Assembly: GCF_014633365.1 (NCBI RefSeq)
Contig: NC_068339.1
Span: 11,369,925 to 11,433,924, forward strand
Source of the DNA: Diospyros lotus
Taxonomy: Eukaryota > Streptophyta > Magnoliopsida > Ericales > Ebenaceae
Length of the DNA stretch: 64,000 nucleotides
Direction of reading: 5' to 3'
In this document: piece by piece, positions 35,392 to 46,878 of the stretch
How the letters are laid out: each line of letters begins with the position of its first letter
How positions within the stretch are numbered: position 1 is the stretch's first letter
Translations under genes and position numbers: made by a program
Notes under the pieces: generated by a model
Told to the model about the DNA's origin: nothing
Databases searched by the model: none
What the model saw: the letters and a program-made list of their open reading frames with translations, nothing else

Positions 35392-36679
35392 ATGGGTTAC
35401 TGGAAATCGAAGGTTCTTCCAAAGATCAAGAAGGTTTTCGAGAATCCTAAGAAGGCCGCCGCCGCCGATTTTTGCAAGTCCTTCGATGGCAACAAGGTCG
35501 TCTTCTTAATTGATCCCCTCTTCTCTCATCTATCTATCTATCTATCTATCTATCTATATATATTGTTCTTGCTTCTAATCCTAGCAAGCTGCAGCTTAAT
35601 TCATATATATATATATATTTAGTTCAAATATTATACTGTTTCAGGAGGAATTCACCAAGGTGTTTGAAGAGAAAAAGACCGAGTTCCATGCTAAAGTTGT
35701 CGAAATCTATGAAGCCTCGCCGGCCGAGATCAAGGTCTCCTCTCTTTTTCCCTGAAAACCCATCAAACAAAATTAATATATATATATATATATATGGATC
35801 CCAATCTCTATTACATATTATTTTAGGTCTATTAATTCTTGTTCTTTATGTTTATCTTCATTTTTCTTTGATATCTAAACCTCATATATAATTCATTTAG
35901 AGGTTTGGTTTTATAATTCAGTACTATTTCAAATCTTGTGTTTAATTATTTCTATATAACATGGTATCAGAGCGCTAATTAATATATATTCTAATACGGT
36001 AAGAGAGCCTCCTTAATTAGTGTCTGTTTAGATATCATATCACGTTAATTAATTAATTAATTCTGATCAACCTCCTTAATCTTTATTTTGAATCGTACGT
36101 GTTTCTTCTTCTAATAATACATATGTTCTGGTGGGAACAGGCTTTGATCAAGGAACCGAAGGAGGCTGGTTTGAAGAATAACTCCACCGGAGTTCAAACT
36201 TTCCTGGATGAGCTCGCCAAAATCGGTATCTTTATTTCTTAGTTAATTGCTCTTTTCGTTTTCAATAACTTCAAATTTAATTAGCTAGGTTTCTTCACAG
36301 ATTAATTATCTAACTAATTAGTTTTTGATTTGATGGTGTAGAAGAGTTCCCGGGATCGAAGCCAGTTACTGAAGCATCGTCCAAGTTCGGGCCGGCGCTG
36401 GTTCAGGGACCAATCTTCTTCGTATTCGAGAAGGTGTCCACGTTCATAGTCACCGAAGAGAAACCGGTGGAGCCGCCGCCGGAAGCCGCCGCCCCAGCTG
36501 CTGAAGAGGAAGGGACGTCCAGCAAAGAGAAAGACAAGGAGATAGTGGTTGAAGTTGAAGAGAAGAAAGAAGAGGCTGTGGCCGCCGTGGTTGAGGAGGT
36601 GGAGAAAACCGCTCAACCTCCGGCGGAGGAGCCGCCGAAGGAGGAAGCGCCGCCGCCAGCGGAGCCACCCAAGCCTTGA
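35392..36679 (+). CDS. DREPP/PCaP plasma-membrane-associated cation-binding protein (4 exons, 205 aa)
   Basis: Exons 35392-35496, 35645-35734, 36141-36225 and 36342-36679 (TGA) join in frame to 205 aa. The N-terminus MGYWKSKVLPKIKKVFE has Gly2 for myristoylation and a Lys-rich amphipathic helix. The core contains EEKKTEFHAKVVEIYEASPA, LIKEPKEAGLKNNSTGVQ, FLDELAKI and EEFPGSKPVTEASSKFGPA, which match the plant DREPP family (Arabidopsis PCaP1, and MAP18/PCaP2). The C-terminal third is a low-complexity Glu/Pro/Ala/Lys tail ending PPAEPPKP. Family members bind Ca2+/calmodulin and phosphoinositides at the inner plasma membrane, and some also bind microtubules or actin. The Asp-rich or Glu-rich tail is variable between species. 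Intron 2 contains a primer-binding-site relic (35962-35973), and intron 1 contains (ATCT)n and (AT)n. An upstream leader intron is likely. PCaP1 versus PCaP2 orthology is not resolved by sequence; a neighbouring BAM3-like gene favours PCaP1. Confidence 0.92.
35962..35973 (+). other. LTR-retrotransposon primer-binding-site relic in DREPP intron 2
   Basis: TGGTATCAGAGC is an exact 12-base match to the initiator-Met tRNA complement used by plant LTR retrotransposons, preceded by TATAACA as an LTR end would be. No LTR pair or coding sequence could be delimited in this 406-bp intron, so it is a relic or a chance match. Confidence 0.45.
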
Positions 36680-39600
36680 CCACATGGACTGGAGGAATTA
36701 ATAATTTCCATGACGAGTGAACTCTGTGTACAAGCTTAATTATAGCTAAAACATGGAAAATAAAAAAGAAAAAAGACAGAAGAAAAGTGATTTGTTATTC
36801 TTTATTGATCTCTTCTTCTTCTTCCTCCTCCTCCTCTTGTAATTTGCCTTCTTCTTCTTCCTTGTGATCTGTGGTATAATCTGTTTCTTGGTCTTCTAAA
36901 ACTTTCATGTCTGTGTATTAATTATTCATTGGTTTTGTGAAGTTGTAATATTAATTTACGGTTGTGGAAAATGAATGGAAGGACGACAGTCTCAGCTCTC
37001 TCTGTCTCTCTCTTTCTCTGTCTCTGTCGCTGTTTCTTCAAAATTAAGATAATTAAAGAAGAATTTTCTGCCTCATCATCAAGGTTCATTAATTTGTTTG
37101 AATTTTGTGTCTCCTCTCTCTTTCTGTGTGTCACACACAGACAGACATACATGATAAAAAAGGAACAATAATGTCAATCGAAGAGCATTAATTAATTTTG
37201 TACTTCGGTGATTTTAATTAATCAAAACTTTTTCATTGTTAGTGTATGGTGACTATATATATATAAAATTGAGTAGATAAGTTCAAACAATGGAGGCATT
37301 AATTAGTCATTTTTATGATTTGTTTGGTTAATCAACAGATGATGGAGTACGTAGATTTGAGAATAAAATCAAATCATTGTAATTAGCTAGCTAGCTAGCT
37401 AGGTTGAGTTGGTTTAATTAATTAGTTGTTATTTTTTCAAATTTTATTATATATTCTAATTCTACCTTTTAAATTCAATCGAAGTTGGGTCAGATTGAAT
37501 TAATTAGATCATCAGAGTCTACGACCCCAATCCAACTCAACCAATACTAACGCCCTCTTTCTCTCTCTAAAAATTGTGTGTTTTTTTCAATTTCTATTTG
37601 ATTAAAATATGTTTGTTTTGTACCCAAATGGTCATTAATTTGTTTTTTAATTTACGTTAAACTCCGGTTTACTATAAGTAGTAGTACGTAATACTAACTT
37701 TTAGATTCCACCGATTATAAAGTTTTTGATGCAATTTTGCAGATTTTAAAACTTAAGACGGGACCGACTTGATTCTATCCCAATTTTTTTATTATTGGGT
37801 TAATTTGAAGTTCAAAGTGTTTAAATATAAATCACGATTGGGTTTAAGTCAAAATCTACATAAAAATACAAACCAACTGATCATAACCCACAAGCACCCC
37901 TAGCTAGAATTTGTGTAGAAATATATATATGTGGAATAAGAAAATGAAAAATGAAGAACACACGTGATGAAGATTAATCAAATGTAATTCGGGAAGTTAC
38001 ATTGTAATTAAGGATATTGGTTAATAATATTGTCAAGCTAGGAGAGTACTAATGTTGGACCGTGATTATATTTATATATATATATGAAACGGCCGGGTCA
38101 ATGGTCTTTTCCTTCCTAAGTTAAGCTGAGATCCAATCTTAAGATAATGCTAATTTAAAGTCAAATTAATTAACAGGATATATATATATATATATATGGA
38201 TATCCAAAATGTCTTCCAAGTCCAGCAAACCAAACCAAACCAAACCAAAGATATGTAATTTAGGGACTTGGTGAGATGTGGGGGCAATTTTCCCAACAAA
38301 ATAATATATTTTCAAAGCAAAGGCGTCTGCCCACAAGCAACAATCTTGTCAGCAATTACGCAATCACTTATCCATGAGACAACTGCTATGCTCTTACAGT
38401 ACGCATCCTTAAGATTTGGGTTTTAATAATAACTTTAATTAATTGAAATAACAACAAGAGTTTAATTCAATTGAGAAGCAAAGCAACCCATATATATTAA
38501 GGTACTAAATAAGAGCAAGGGCCAGGGCCCACCCATTCTCTCTCTTCTCTATTATAATAAGTGAAGAGTTAATCAAGTTACTGTTAAAGATTCTCTATGT
38601 ATATTAATAAAAAGAAATAAAAAATCTCCCCTAATTACGTATTGAATGAGCCACAACACTAAGTTTTTTGTAACGTATTTTCATAAATATCGTATTATTT
38701 ATTGTGTAAATAATTAGTTTTGATGAATCGTTAATAATAATATCGTTAACTCCTATATTCTTAAATTTTACTTAAATGTAAAGAAAAATCGTTAAAAACT
38801 AAAACTTATAAGGACCTCATTCTCAATAATTATCACCCTAATTAAGAGCTCGAGGTTAATTAAAATTATGCCAATTATATATATATATATATATATTTAT
38901 GGATGGTTTCACACCTCAGATCTGATTAAAAGCACACTAAATGATAATTACTTTTGAGACCCCTAATCCCGACATCCACACCAATGCCAAAAATGAATAG
39001 CACGAGACTGGTACTGGGCCAGGGGCGGAGCAATATCCTACTAAACTGAAGAATCGTGGAGAGATGATGCTCCTGCTCCTGCTCCTGCTCCTGCATCTCT
39101 TCTTCATTCCCTGCCTGCTTCTTCCATCGGTGCATCATGTGTTGTGATCCTCTGTAAATTGTCTATCAACATCAAGCAGCATTAATCCATGGGGCACAGC
39201 TGGAGAGAACATGTAATGCAACAAATTCTGTGCCCTGGCCACCCGACATTCCGGGGAGACTGGTGGCTCCGTACCACCCACCCTGCACGGCGGCCGCCCA
39301 CGCGTGACATGGATCTGCAGGTAGCTAGCAAGAAGGCAAACGAAGCAATTTAATTAATTAATTAAATTAGAATCTGCATTCAGATCATATGGTGTTAATT
39401 TTGATGGGTTCGAGAAACACGAAAATATATGGTGGGAGAATGCATGTGTTACCGTAGTATTCCCGATTCTATTACAAGATTGTTAGTATCAATTTTTTTA
39501 AACACGTTTTATTTAAAAATTTCATCTTTTTTATGTAGTTACTTCGGTGCCAAATTTAAAACTCATCTTCAACTCATATATTTAAATAAAAAAATAGTGG

Positions 39601-40660
39601 TTAAAGTTCATGATCATGACAACCAGGATGATTTGATAAATCTAAGATCTGTTTTCACCCCGCCCGCCCGCCCTTCATTTGACAAATTGCAAGAGAATAT
39701 ATGGAACTGTGGGCGGCGGTGGTAACATGTCAATTTCAAGCTTGGCCTTCCGATATGGAGATACGTGTAAGGTCACAAAAATCAGTGCTGTTTCAAGCAG
39801 CCAATCGTAATCCATTGAACAATCACGTCATGCATGTAATATACTGTTTTACCAGATATTTTAAGTTATTTTGTTACATTTGTAGTTGTATAATTATTAG
39901 ATTAATATTTTATGTAACTAATGTTTTGCGTTTATATGATATTCTTATAATATTAAATAAATAATTTATCCCTTGAATAACACAATCCTTTTTTTTATAT
40001 CTCATTCCTTATCCTATCCTAACAAAGATAGCGTTCCGTTCATAATGCATCTAAAAAGACATCTCCACCACAAGCTCTTTACCCTATAAGAAATTTAAAA
40101 ATATATACACCCCACTTTTTTTTTTTTTAATTTGTAAAAAATATTATTTTTACAATTTAAATATATGTAACATACTCGTCACAAAAAGAGCAAAATTATA
40201 ATTGCTAGCAAAACGGAACTTCTTTATTACAACCCATGGCTTCCAAATACAGGCGAAAGGAGAAGCAGAAGAGGCAGATTTAGACAATCATTGTCGCCCT
40301 GTTCTTGTAAATTAATTGCAGCATCTTCACTGTTATGCTTTGCTTGGAGAGAAGTTTTCATGTTGTAGGTAGGTTCAAGCCATAGTGCAGCTCATGGAGC
40401 CCTACCATGAGGCTGTCATCAAACAAGGCTGAAGCAAAAAACTCGTGCCATGTCATGTATTGCACGACTATAGAACCTCAAAACAGCCAAAGGTAGCCAT
40501 TGAAGTGTTTCTTAATATAGCACGATCAATTGAGTGAATTGGTGTCCAGAAAAGTGTCATCTCTCCGAGTCCTAAAATCAGTAATAATGAAGCAGAAATT
40601 TGGAAAAGCAGAAAACAGTCATTCTTTCGGAACAAAGATATCTTTGTTCCCATTTTGGTA
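36680..40660. other. Intergenic: DREPP 3' flank to methyltransferase 3' end
   Basis: AT-rich with CTT/CTC-rich and (AT)n tracts. The DREPP 3'UTR probably extends past an AATAAA at about 36758. A small minus-strand frame (38926-39138, 70 aa, MMHRWKKQ then EQ repeats encoded by a GCTCCT array at 39068-39093) shows no known domain. A GC-rich patch lies at 39230-39310, with nothing recognisable. The last 400 bases or so are probably the methyltransferase 3'UTR. Confidence 0.5.
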
Positions 40661-41434
40661 TCAACTACCATTACCATCATTGCGCCTCCAAAATGACAAT
40701 CCAAAAACTTGTGAAAGGAGAGAATCAAGGAACCCAACAGGGGCTTTTTTGTTCAGCGTCCCCGTCTCATTTTCCTCTACTTGAGCATCAAAATCTCGCC
40801 AAAACTTAACTACATGGAGACTCTCCTCTTCTGTTGATCTCTGCACAACAATTCTCGAGGCATAACCCTTCTTCCTCATCTGACGGCATATTTCTGAGGG
40901 ATTGTTTGCGGTAAGAGTAACCATATATAACCAGCCCCTGTCTGACAACAGTTTGTCGGCAATAGGCAATATTTTATCAATAACAGTCCGTCCATTCTCC
41001 CCTCCAGCCCATGCCGAGACAATCCCATCACAACCCACTTCCTCTTCAGGTGTTGGCACATAAGGTGGATTCACAACCATAACATCTACCAATCCTGCCA
41101 GTCTGTTCTCCAGTCCAGATGCAATGTCAGCAGTTACCAGATCTGCACAAACCCCATGTGCTGCCAATGTCTCACTGGTCACCCTCACTGCATGAGGGTT
41201 GACATCAGTTGCAATATAGTAGGCCCCAGAACCCTCCTGTCCAAGCATAAGCGCCAGAGAAGTAATAACATATCCACTACCACAACCAACTTCCATGCAT
41301 AGAGTTGGTCGATGCTCTAACAAGTGAGTTCGATCAGCTAGGAGCGCATCAACCAGTGCAAATGAATCATCACATGGTTCATAAACCTCGGGATGTGAAC
41401 TTACAAGTCGAATTTGTGCAATTCTGTTGGGCAT
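40661..41434 (-). CDS. HEMK2/N6AMT1-type protein (glutamine) methyltransferase
   Basis: A 257-codon uninterrupted frame. The product MPNRIAQIRLVSSHPEVYEP is typical of plant HemK family member 2. Class I SAM-dependent methyltransferase motifs are present: MEVGCGSGYV (about 47-56) for SAM binding, ATDVNPHAV (about 75-83), and the catalytic NPPYVPTP (122-129), the NPPY signature of enzymes that methylate glutamine in class 1 release factors. In yeast (Mtq2) and human (N6AMT1/HEMK2) the substrate is the GGQ motif of eRF1, with a Trm112 partner. WAGGENGR and the C-terminal LHVVKFWRD also fit. The frame ends about 40 residues beyond the human domain end, with a tail LNKKAPVGFLDSLLSQ. Upstream of the ATG, TTTTGCAG|ATTTCATAGAG looks like a splice acceptor at about 41447, so a 5' non-coding exon lies to the right. 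A candidate is near 58.1 kb (see findings). Confidence 0.93.
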   Translation of the reverse strand: MPNRIAQIRLVSSHPEVYEPCDDSFALVDALLADRTHLLEHRPTLCMEVGCGSGYVITSLALMLGQEGSGAYYIATDVNPHAVRVTSETLAAHGVCADLVTADIASGLENRLAGLVDVMVVNPPYVPTPEEEVGCDGIVSAWAGGENGRTVIDKILPIADKLLSDRGWLYMVTLTANNPSEICRQMRKKGYASRIVVQRSTEEESLHVVKFWRDFDAQVEENETGTLNKKAPVGFLDSLLSQVFGLSFWRRNDGNGS

Positions 41435-41447
41435 CTCTATGAAATCT

Positions 41448-42419
41448 GCAAAATCAAATTAGACTAATTTAGGCTTAAACGGCTGTCACGGTCTAACTTG
41501 ATAGAATAGCCTTTTGGAAATTCAAGAATATTAAAGCCTAAGCATCACACGTTCAGGAGGCCCAATTACAAACAAACTAGATAACGCAGTAATTAAAAGT
41601 TCATTTTTAGGCCACTGATGCAATATTTCCTGAAATGACTTTGCTGGTTGTTCTGGTAAACTGTAAAAATTCAAAGACTCCAGTTTGTGCAATTGATGCC
41701 AGAACAAAAATCAACTTGGCTAAAACATCTCTATTATTATTTTTGTTGTTATTGTTATCGTTGTTGTTGTTATTATTATTATTATTTGGCGGGAAATTTA
41801 AGAGGACACAAACTTGAATATATTTATCAGAGTATCGTAACTTAAGCTTGGGCATTCCCCGGGCAACACTTGAATGTCGCCTAAATCAATAAACTACTAA
41901 GACAGGAACGCAAACATTAGTGACATTAAGCTTGGAATTACCGATTAGAGGTGTAGAGATAATTACTATCCTGAGTGTCCCATATGAAATAAGTGGAAAA
42001 AGGAACCTAGCAAGAAACATAAATTATTACTTCCATTTAATAGAAAGCCATGCATACAATTTGCACCAATTCGACCTTTCAACAATAAATAAGCATGTTT
42101 TTCAGGATAAGGTTTAACTACTAAAGGAAAAGCAGAAGTCCTAACAATAACACAATCTTTGATTGAAAGGATCCAGGATCACCATCCTTTTTCCTCCTTT
42201 TATGTCTAAAGGAGCATCATGTGGGTAGATAAGTACAATATACATAAGTTGGATCTTGGAAGTTGACATTGAGTCATGACATTCATCAAGATGGGTACAT
42301 ATCTGACATAGAACTAGTAGAAAGGAAAGAGAAGCAAACAAAATAAAGAGAAAGAAAAAGGCAGGAAGGGGGTAGAGAATTAGACATAAAAGGGCAGGAA
42401 CATAAAGAGAAAGTAGCAA
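41448..42419. other. Probable intron or 5' flank of the methyltransferase gene
   Basis: No coding sequence seen. A (TTG/TTA)n tract lies at about 41731-41785. The right end is interrupted by the retrotransposon nest. Confidence 0.5.
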
Positions 42420-42424
42420 GTTAT
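42420..42424. repeat. Left target-site duplication (GTTAT) of the outer gypsy-like element
   Basis: GTTAT directly before the left LTR, matched by GTTAT at 55416-55420 directly after the right LTR. Confidence 0.92.
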
Positions 42425-42742
42425 TGTCATGACCCAAAGGGCAGTAGTTGTAATTGTACTGGAGTTTGTTTGTTAGTTACTTGAGTTTGTTAGTGTGTTA
42501 GTTTGATTAGTTTGGTAAGAACTGCAAGGATGTAAACAGCCTATAAATAGGGTGTTGAATAGAGAATAGGGCAGGAATTAATTGAATGAAACCATTCTGT
42601 TTTCCCTCACTCTGTGTTCGTCTGAACCCTTCCCCTTTTCTTCTCAATTTCTCCCTCTGTTTTCTCCCTCCATTCTGTTCTTTCTTCTTCAAATTCCTAC
42701 AAAATCCCATTCTAAACCCTAGGAAAACCTAGGGCCATGACA
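42425..42742 (+). repeat. 5' LTR of the gypsy-like element
   Basis: 318 bp, TG...CA termini, with a TATA box TATAAATA at 42542-42549. The right-hand copy carries small insertions relative to this one and lacks the GATTAGTTT segment. Confidence 0.92.
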
Positions 42743-42744
42743 AT

Positions 42745-42757
42745 TGGTATTAGAGCC
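42745..42757 (+). promoter_or_regulatory. Primer-binding site of the gypsy-like element
   Basis: TGGTATTAGAGCC, one mismatch (C to T) from the initiator-Met complement, two bases inside the 5' LTR. Confidence 0.8.
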
Positions 42758-43219
42758 AATAGTTCTTGGCTGTGATTCCGACTAATTCCAGTTGTGATTC
42801 CGACGATTTCCGGGTGCAAAATCCAGTAGCAGATCCGTCGGAACGAGCCAGGCTGTCCTCGGAAGCTGATCAAAGGTGATTTCGAGAAGCTGCAACAGAG
42901 GAGATAGTCACTTGCAAATCGAAAGCCACCCATTCTTGGAAGTGGATTGAAGTTGGCTAGTGCAGCGACTTCTGTAATTAGGGTTTCAGATGTGAAATGA
43001 AGAAGCAGAAAATACAGAAAGAGAAAATGAGAAAGAGAAGTTCTGGAAAATACCTTGATCAATGAATTAATCAAATGAAATCAGGCATAGCTGAAGTATT
43101 TATATCCAGCTATCCTTAACAGCAAACAGACTAACCAACTTAGTTATTTAAACTAATCCTTCACTAAATACAACAAACAATATAGCAAACAATATAACTA
43201 ATTACAGCAGTTAATGGTA

Positions 43220-46200
43220 CTAGTCAGCATCAATCTCTTCAACATTCCCCCTCAAATTAGACTTCCTGACAGAGTTAGAACAGATAGTCTTTGTCTTGTC
43301 TGACACTGCTGCTACATGAGAGTATATTGGAGATAATCTGAGTCCAAGTTTGTTGCACAAGAATGACAACCTGTCCCTTGACAGTCCTTTGGTAAAGATG
43401 TCTACCACTTGATATAGAGTAGGAGCATACTGAATTTCAATCTCTCCATTTTCCACCTTATCTTGAACAAAGTGCACATCTATTTCAATATGCTTGGTAC
43501 GTGAATGAAACACTGGATTTTCTGTTATGCTCTTTGATGCTAGATTATCACACCATAAGATTGGAACAAGGGCTACTAGATATCCCAATTAAGAAAATAA
43601 AGATTTTAACCACATGATTTCAGTTACGCCTTGTGCAACTGTACAATACTCTGCTTCTCCCACAGAATGTGCCACCACGGACTGTTTTCTATAACTCCAA
43701 ACCAACAGATTTTGGCCAAGAAATGCACATAATCCACTAGTGGATCTCCTAGTTACTTTACAACCAACATGATCTACATCAGTAGTTAGGGACAACTCAT
43801 TAGAGGTACATGCAAACAGCAAACCCAGATCTATTGTGCCCTTGAGATATAGAAGTAGCCGTTTACAAGCCATCCAATGTAGCACTTTAGGAGAAGACAA
43901 AAACTGGCTCAATTTATTAACCACAAATGCAATATTTAGTCGGATATAGGCCAAGTATTGAAGAGAACTAATGATGGTTCTATAGAGTGATGGATCAAAA
44001 AAATCACCTCCTTCATCAGTTAATGAAATGCACAGATTCACTTGTGTCTCACAAGGCTTGCAGTCTTGCATTCCCTCATTTTTCAACAAATCCAATGTGT
44101 ATTTGGATTGAGTAAGATACATACCACTAGCATCTCTATGAGCCTCAAAACCGAGGAAATAATTGAATGAACCTAAGGTTTTGAGGGCAAAATAAGTGTC
44201 CAAATCATTAATACATGCCTTAAGAGCAATAAGATCAGACCCCAGTGACAAGAACATCATCAACATATACCAATATGAACAATACAACTTTAGTGGTTCT
44301 CTTAATAAACAAAGAAGTACCTGAAACAAATCGGACAAAACCCCAATTTTGCAAAGCTATTCTTAATTTGGTGTACTAAGCTCTAGGTGCTTGTTTGAGA
44401 CCATAGAGTGACTTTTTCAGTTTACAAACATAGGATGGAAATCTGGAATCAACAAAGCCTTCAAGCTATGACATGTATACATTCTCAGTTAGGTCTCCAT
44501 TTAGAAATGCATTATTAACATTCACTTGTTAAATGTCCCAACCAAAAGAGACTGTCAAGGAAAATAAACTTCTAATGGTGGGAGCCTTAACAACAGGACT
44601 AAAAGTCTTAGCATAGTCTATTCTAGGGGTTTGAAAAAAACCTTTAGCTACCAAACGAGCCTTATACTTTAGAATTGAACCATCAGATTTATACTTGACC
44701 TGAAATACCCATTTGCAGCCAATAAGATTCATATCAGATGAAAAATGAACTAAATCCCATGTATGATTGTGCTGTAATGCAGAAAATTCCTCTTCATAGT
44801 CGTAATCCAATGAGGATCTAAGAGAGCCTCATGGATTGAATTAGGTTTTAAGGTACTCATTAATACATGATGAGAGGTAGTAACAGGCTGTTTGGACTAG
44901 ATCGAGTTATCATAGGATGAATAGAGGGTGCTAGAGCAATTTTATGTTTAGAAATATGAGGTTGAATAGGTGGACAAGATTGTTGATTTGACGAAGGATC
45001 TGGAGACATAATAGGAGAAGAAACAGAATCAGTAGTATCGAAAGGTGACAAGGAAGGAACTAAAGACTATGCTACTCGAGGAACATCAGAAGATAAAGAA
45101 GGAAGAAAATGAAAGATAGAAGTTGAAGTACCATGAGAGTGAACTACAAATGAGGAACAAGCTGAGGGTAAAAACAAGCTAGGATATGGATACTCATCTG
45201 GATTAAATTTAACATGTCAAGAGACATATACTCTTCCTGAAGCATGTAAACATTTATAACCCACTTGAACATGGCTATAACCAAGGAATACACATTTGGA
45301 AGAATGAAAATCAAACTTGTGTCGGTTATAAGGTCGAAGATAGGGAAAGCAAGAGCATCAAAAGGTTAAAGATCAATGAAGTTAGGTTGTTTATGATAGA
45401 GTAACTCAAATGGAGAGCAGGATTTCAAAACAGCAGAAGGTAAAAGGTTTACAGTGCAAATAGCTGTTTAAAATGCTTCTACCCAAAACTTTAAAGGCAT
45501 ATGAGCATGACTAACAAAGTAAGACCCATCTCTCGATGTTTTCTTTCAGCAACACCATTTTATTAGTATGTATAAGGACATGTAAAATGAGGCTGAATGC
45601 CACAGGCTTGAAGATAGGGTAAAAGTGATTTAAATTCTCCATTATCAATTTGCAAGGCTTTTAGTTTTGAGTTGTATTGTAACTCAACAAACTTGTGAAA
45701 ATTCATAAAGGTAGGTAAGGTATCTGACTTCAACTTCAAAGGAAATAGCCATGTGTATCTTGTATAGACATCAACAAAGATAAGATAGTAACGATAACCC
45801 TTAAAAGGGACAGGAGTTGGACACCATACATCAGAATAAACCAATTCTAAAGATTGTTTTGTTGTAATGGGACAATGATCAAATGGAAGTTGATGTAATT
45901 TGCCAATTTTACGGGAATCACAAAATGAAATATCATATTTGGAATAAGAAATACGAAATTTATTCAAAACATGTTGTAGTACATGAGATGCAGAGTGCCC
46001 TAATCTGACATGCCACTACTGCCTGACATTATGTGTTTGGGCTACATTTATGCTAGATGATAGATCTAGAGAGAACATATACTATTTTGTACATTTATTT
46101 GAAGAAACAGGAAAAGTAGTAGTAACTTCTAAGTCTTAAAAGAAGGAATAGTCTTGGAACCGGACACAACATGACCAAATGCTGGTACGAGTTGATATAG

Positions 46201-46599
46201 GCCATCTTTAAGTGTTCCTTGGAGTAGAACCAGCCCTGAGTCCTTGTTCTTGATCAAATAAGAAGTAGAATTAAACTTATCAACAACATTATTATCTTTT
46301 GTAAGTTGATACACTAAGAATATTTTTCTTCACATGAGGAACATGAAGTACATTAGGTAAAGAAATGACGGAGCTAGGGTGAGTTTGAGTATGTAAATGA
46401 CTAACACCAACACTGGAAATAGGTAATGTCTTACCATCACCAACGACAACTTTTTCATTTCCAAGATATGGAAAGGATAGAGAAAGATTGTTGAGATTGG
46501 TGGTAATATGGTTAGTTGCTCTAGAGTCAACAAACCAAAGAGATTCTCCATGAGGTGAGACTTGAGATTAAGGATCAATAGATTGAGGTAAATAACCAT
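43220..46599 (-). pseudogene. Degenerate copia pol of element B
   Basis: RNase H (43220-43588) keeps LWCDNLASKSITENPVFHSR and VDIFTKGLSRDRLSFLCNKL. The next frame (43589-44338) covers RT end and RNase H start (KTLGSFNYFLGFEAHR, SLQYLAYIRLNIAFVVNKLS); its YVDD box is frame-shifted away. RT fingers lie at 44529-44810 (LIGCKWVFQVKYKSDGSILK). Integrase core is at 45563-45967 (ELVYSDVWCPTPVPFKGYRY, LKALQIDNGEF). Protease text FVDSRATNHITTNL is near 46515-46560, with Arg replacing Gly in the DSG triad. Several frameshifts and stops break the gene. Confidence 0.9.
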
Positions 46600-46673
46600 A
46601 AGAGGTAGACCCTAAATCAGCCATGAAAGCTTCATTAGATTCATTAGGATTGGCTAGAAAAACATGTGAATCT

Positions 46674-46678
46674 GATTG
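46674..46678. repeat. Left target-site duplication (GATTG) of copia element C
   Basis: GATTG before the left LTR, matched by GATTG at 52273-52277 after the right LTR; it lies inside the gag/protease junction of element B. Confidence 0.95.
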
Positions 46679-46871
46679 TCTAAACAAGATTGAGAAAATA
46701 TATTTCTCTATTTCTTAGAATAATATAAAGATTTCCCTTTTCTCTTTTATAGAGGAAGATAATAATATAAAAGGAAAATAACGAAAAAAGAAAGAGAAAT
46801 ATATACAAAATATATATAGCTTCTAAGATATACAAAAAATATTCTATATTCAAAATATTTCTATTTCTACA
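46679..46871 (-). repeat. 3' LTR of copia element C
   Basis: 193 bp. Differences from the 5' LTR are almost all transitions, mostly making this copy more AT-rich. Confidence 0.95.
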
Positions 46872-46878
46872 CTCCCCC

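Larger units (their letters stand above)
42991..46678 (-). mobile_element. Copia element B, left part (3' LTR, RNase H, RT, integrase, protease)
   Basis: Element B is antisense to the outer element and is split by element C. Its 3' LTR is about 42991-43244 (TGTGAAATG to TTCAACA), followed by the polypurine tract (minus strand AAATTTGAGGGGGAA type, 43245-43256). The right part is at 52273-53690. No 5' LTR or primer-binding site is found at the right end, so B is 5'-truncated. The left LTR start is approximate because no second copy is present for comparison. Confidence 0.85.

Noticed and set aside
38926..39138. 70-codon minus-strand frame with EQ repeats, considered as a small signalling peptide
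   Set aside because: No signal peptide or conserved C-terminal motif of CLE, CEP, PIP or RTFL peptides; the repeat is simple sequence.
42141..42437. 98-codon minus-strand hydrophobic frame
   Set aside because: It runs into the LTR at 42425 and consists mostly of pyrimidine-rich sequence; no family match.
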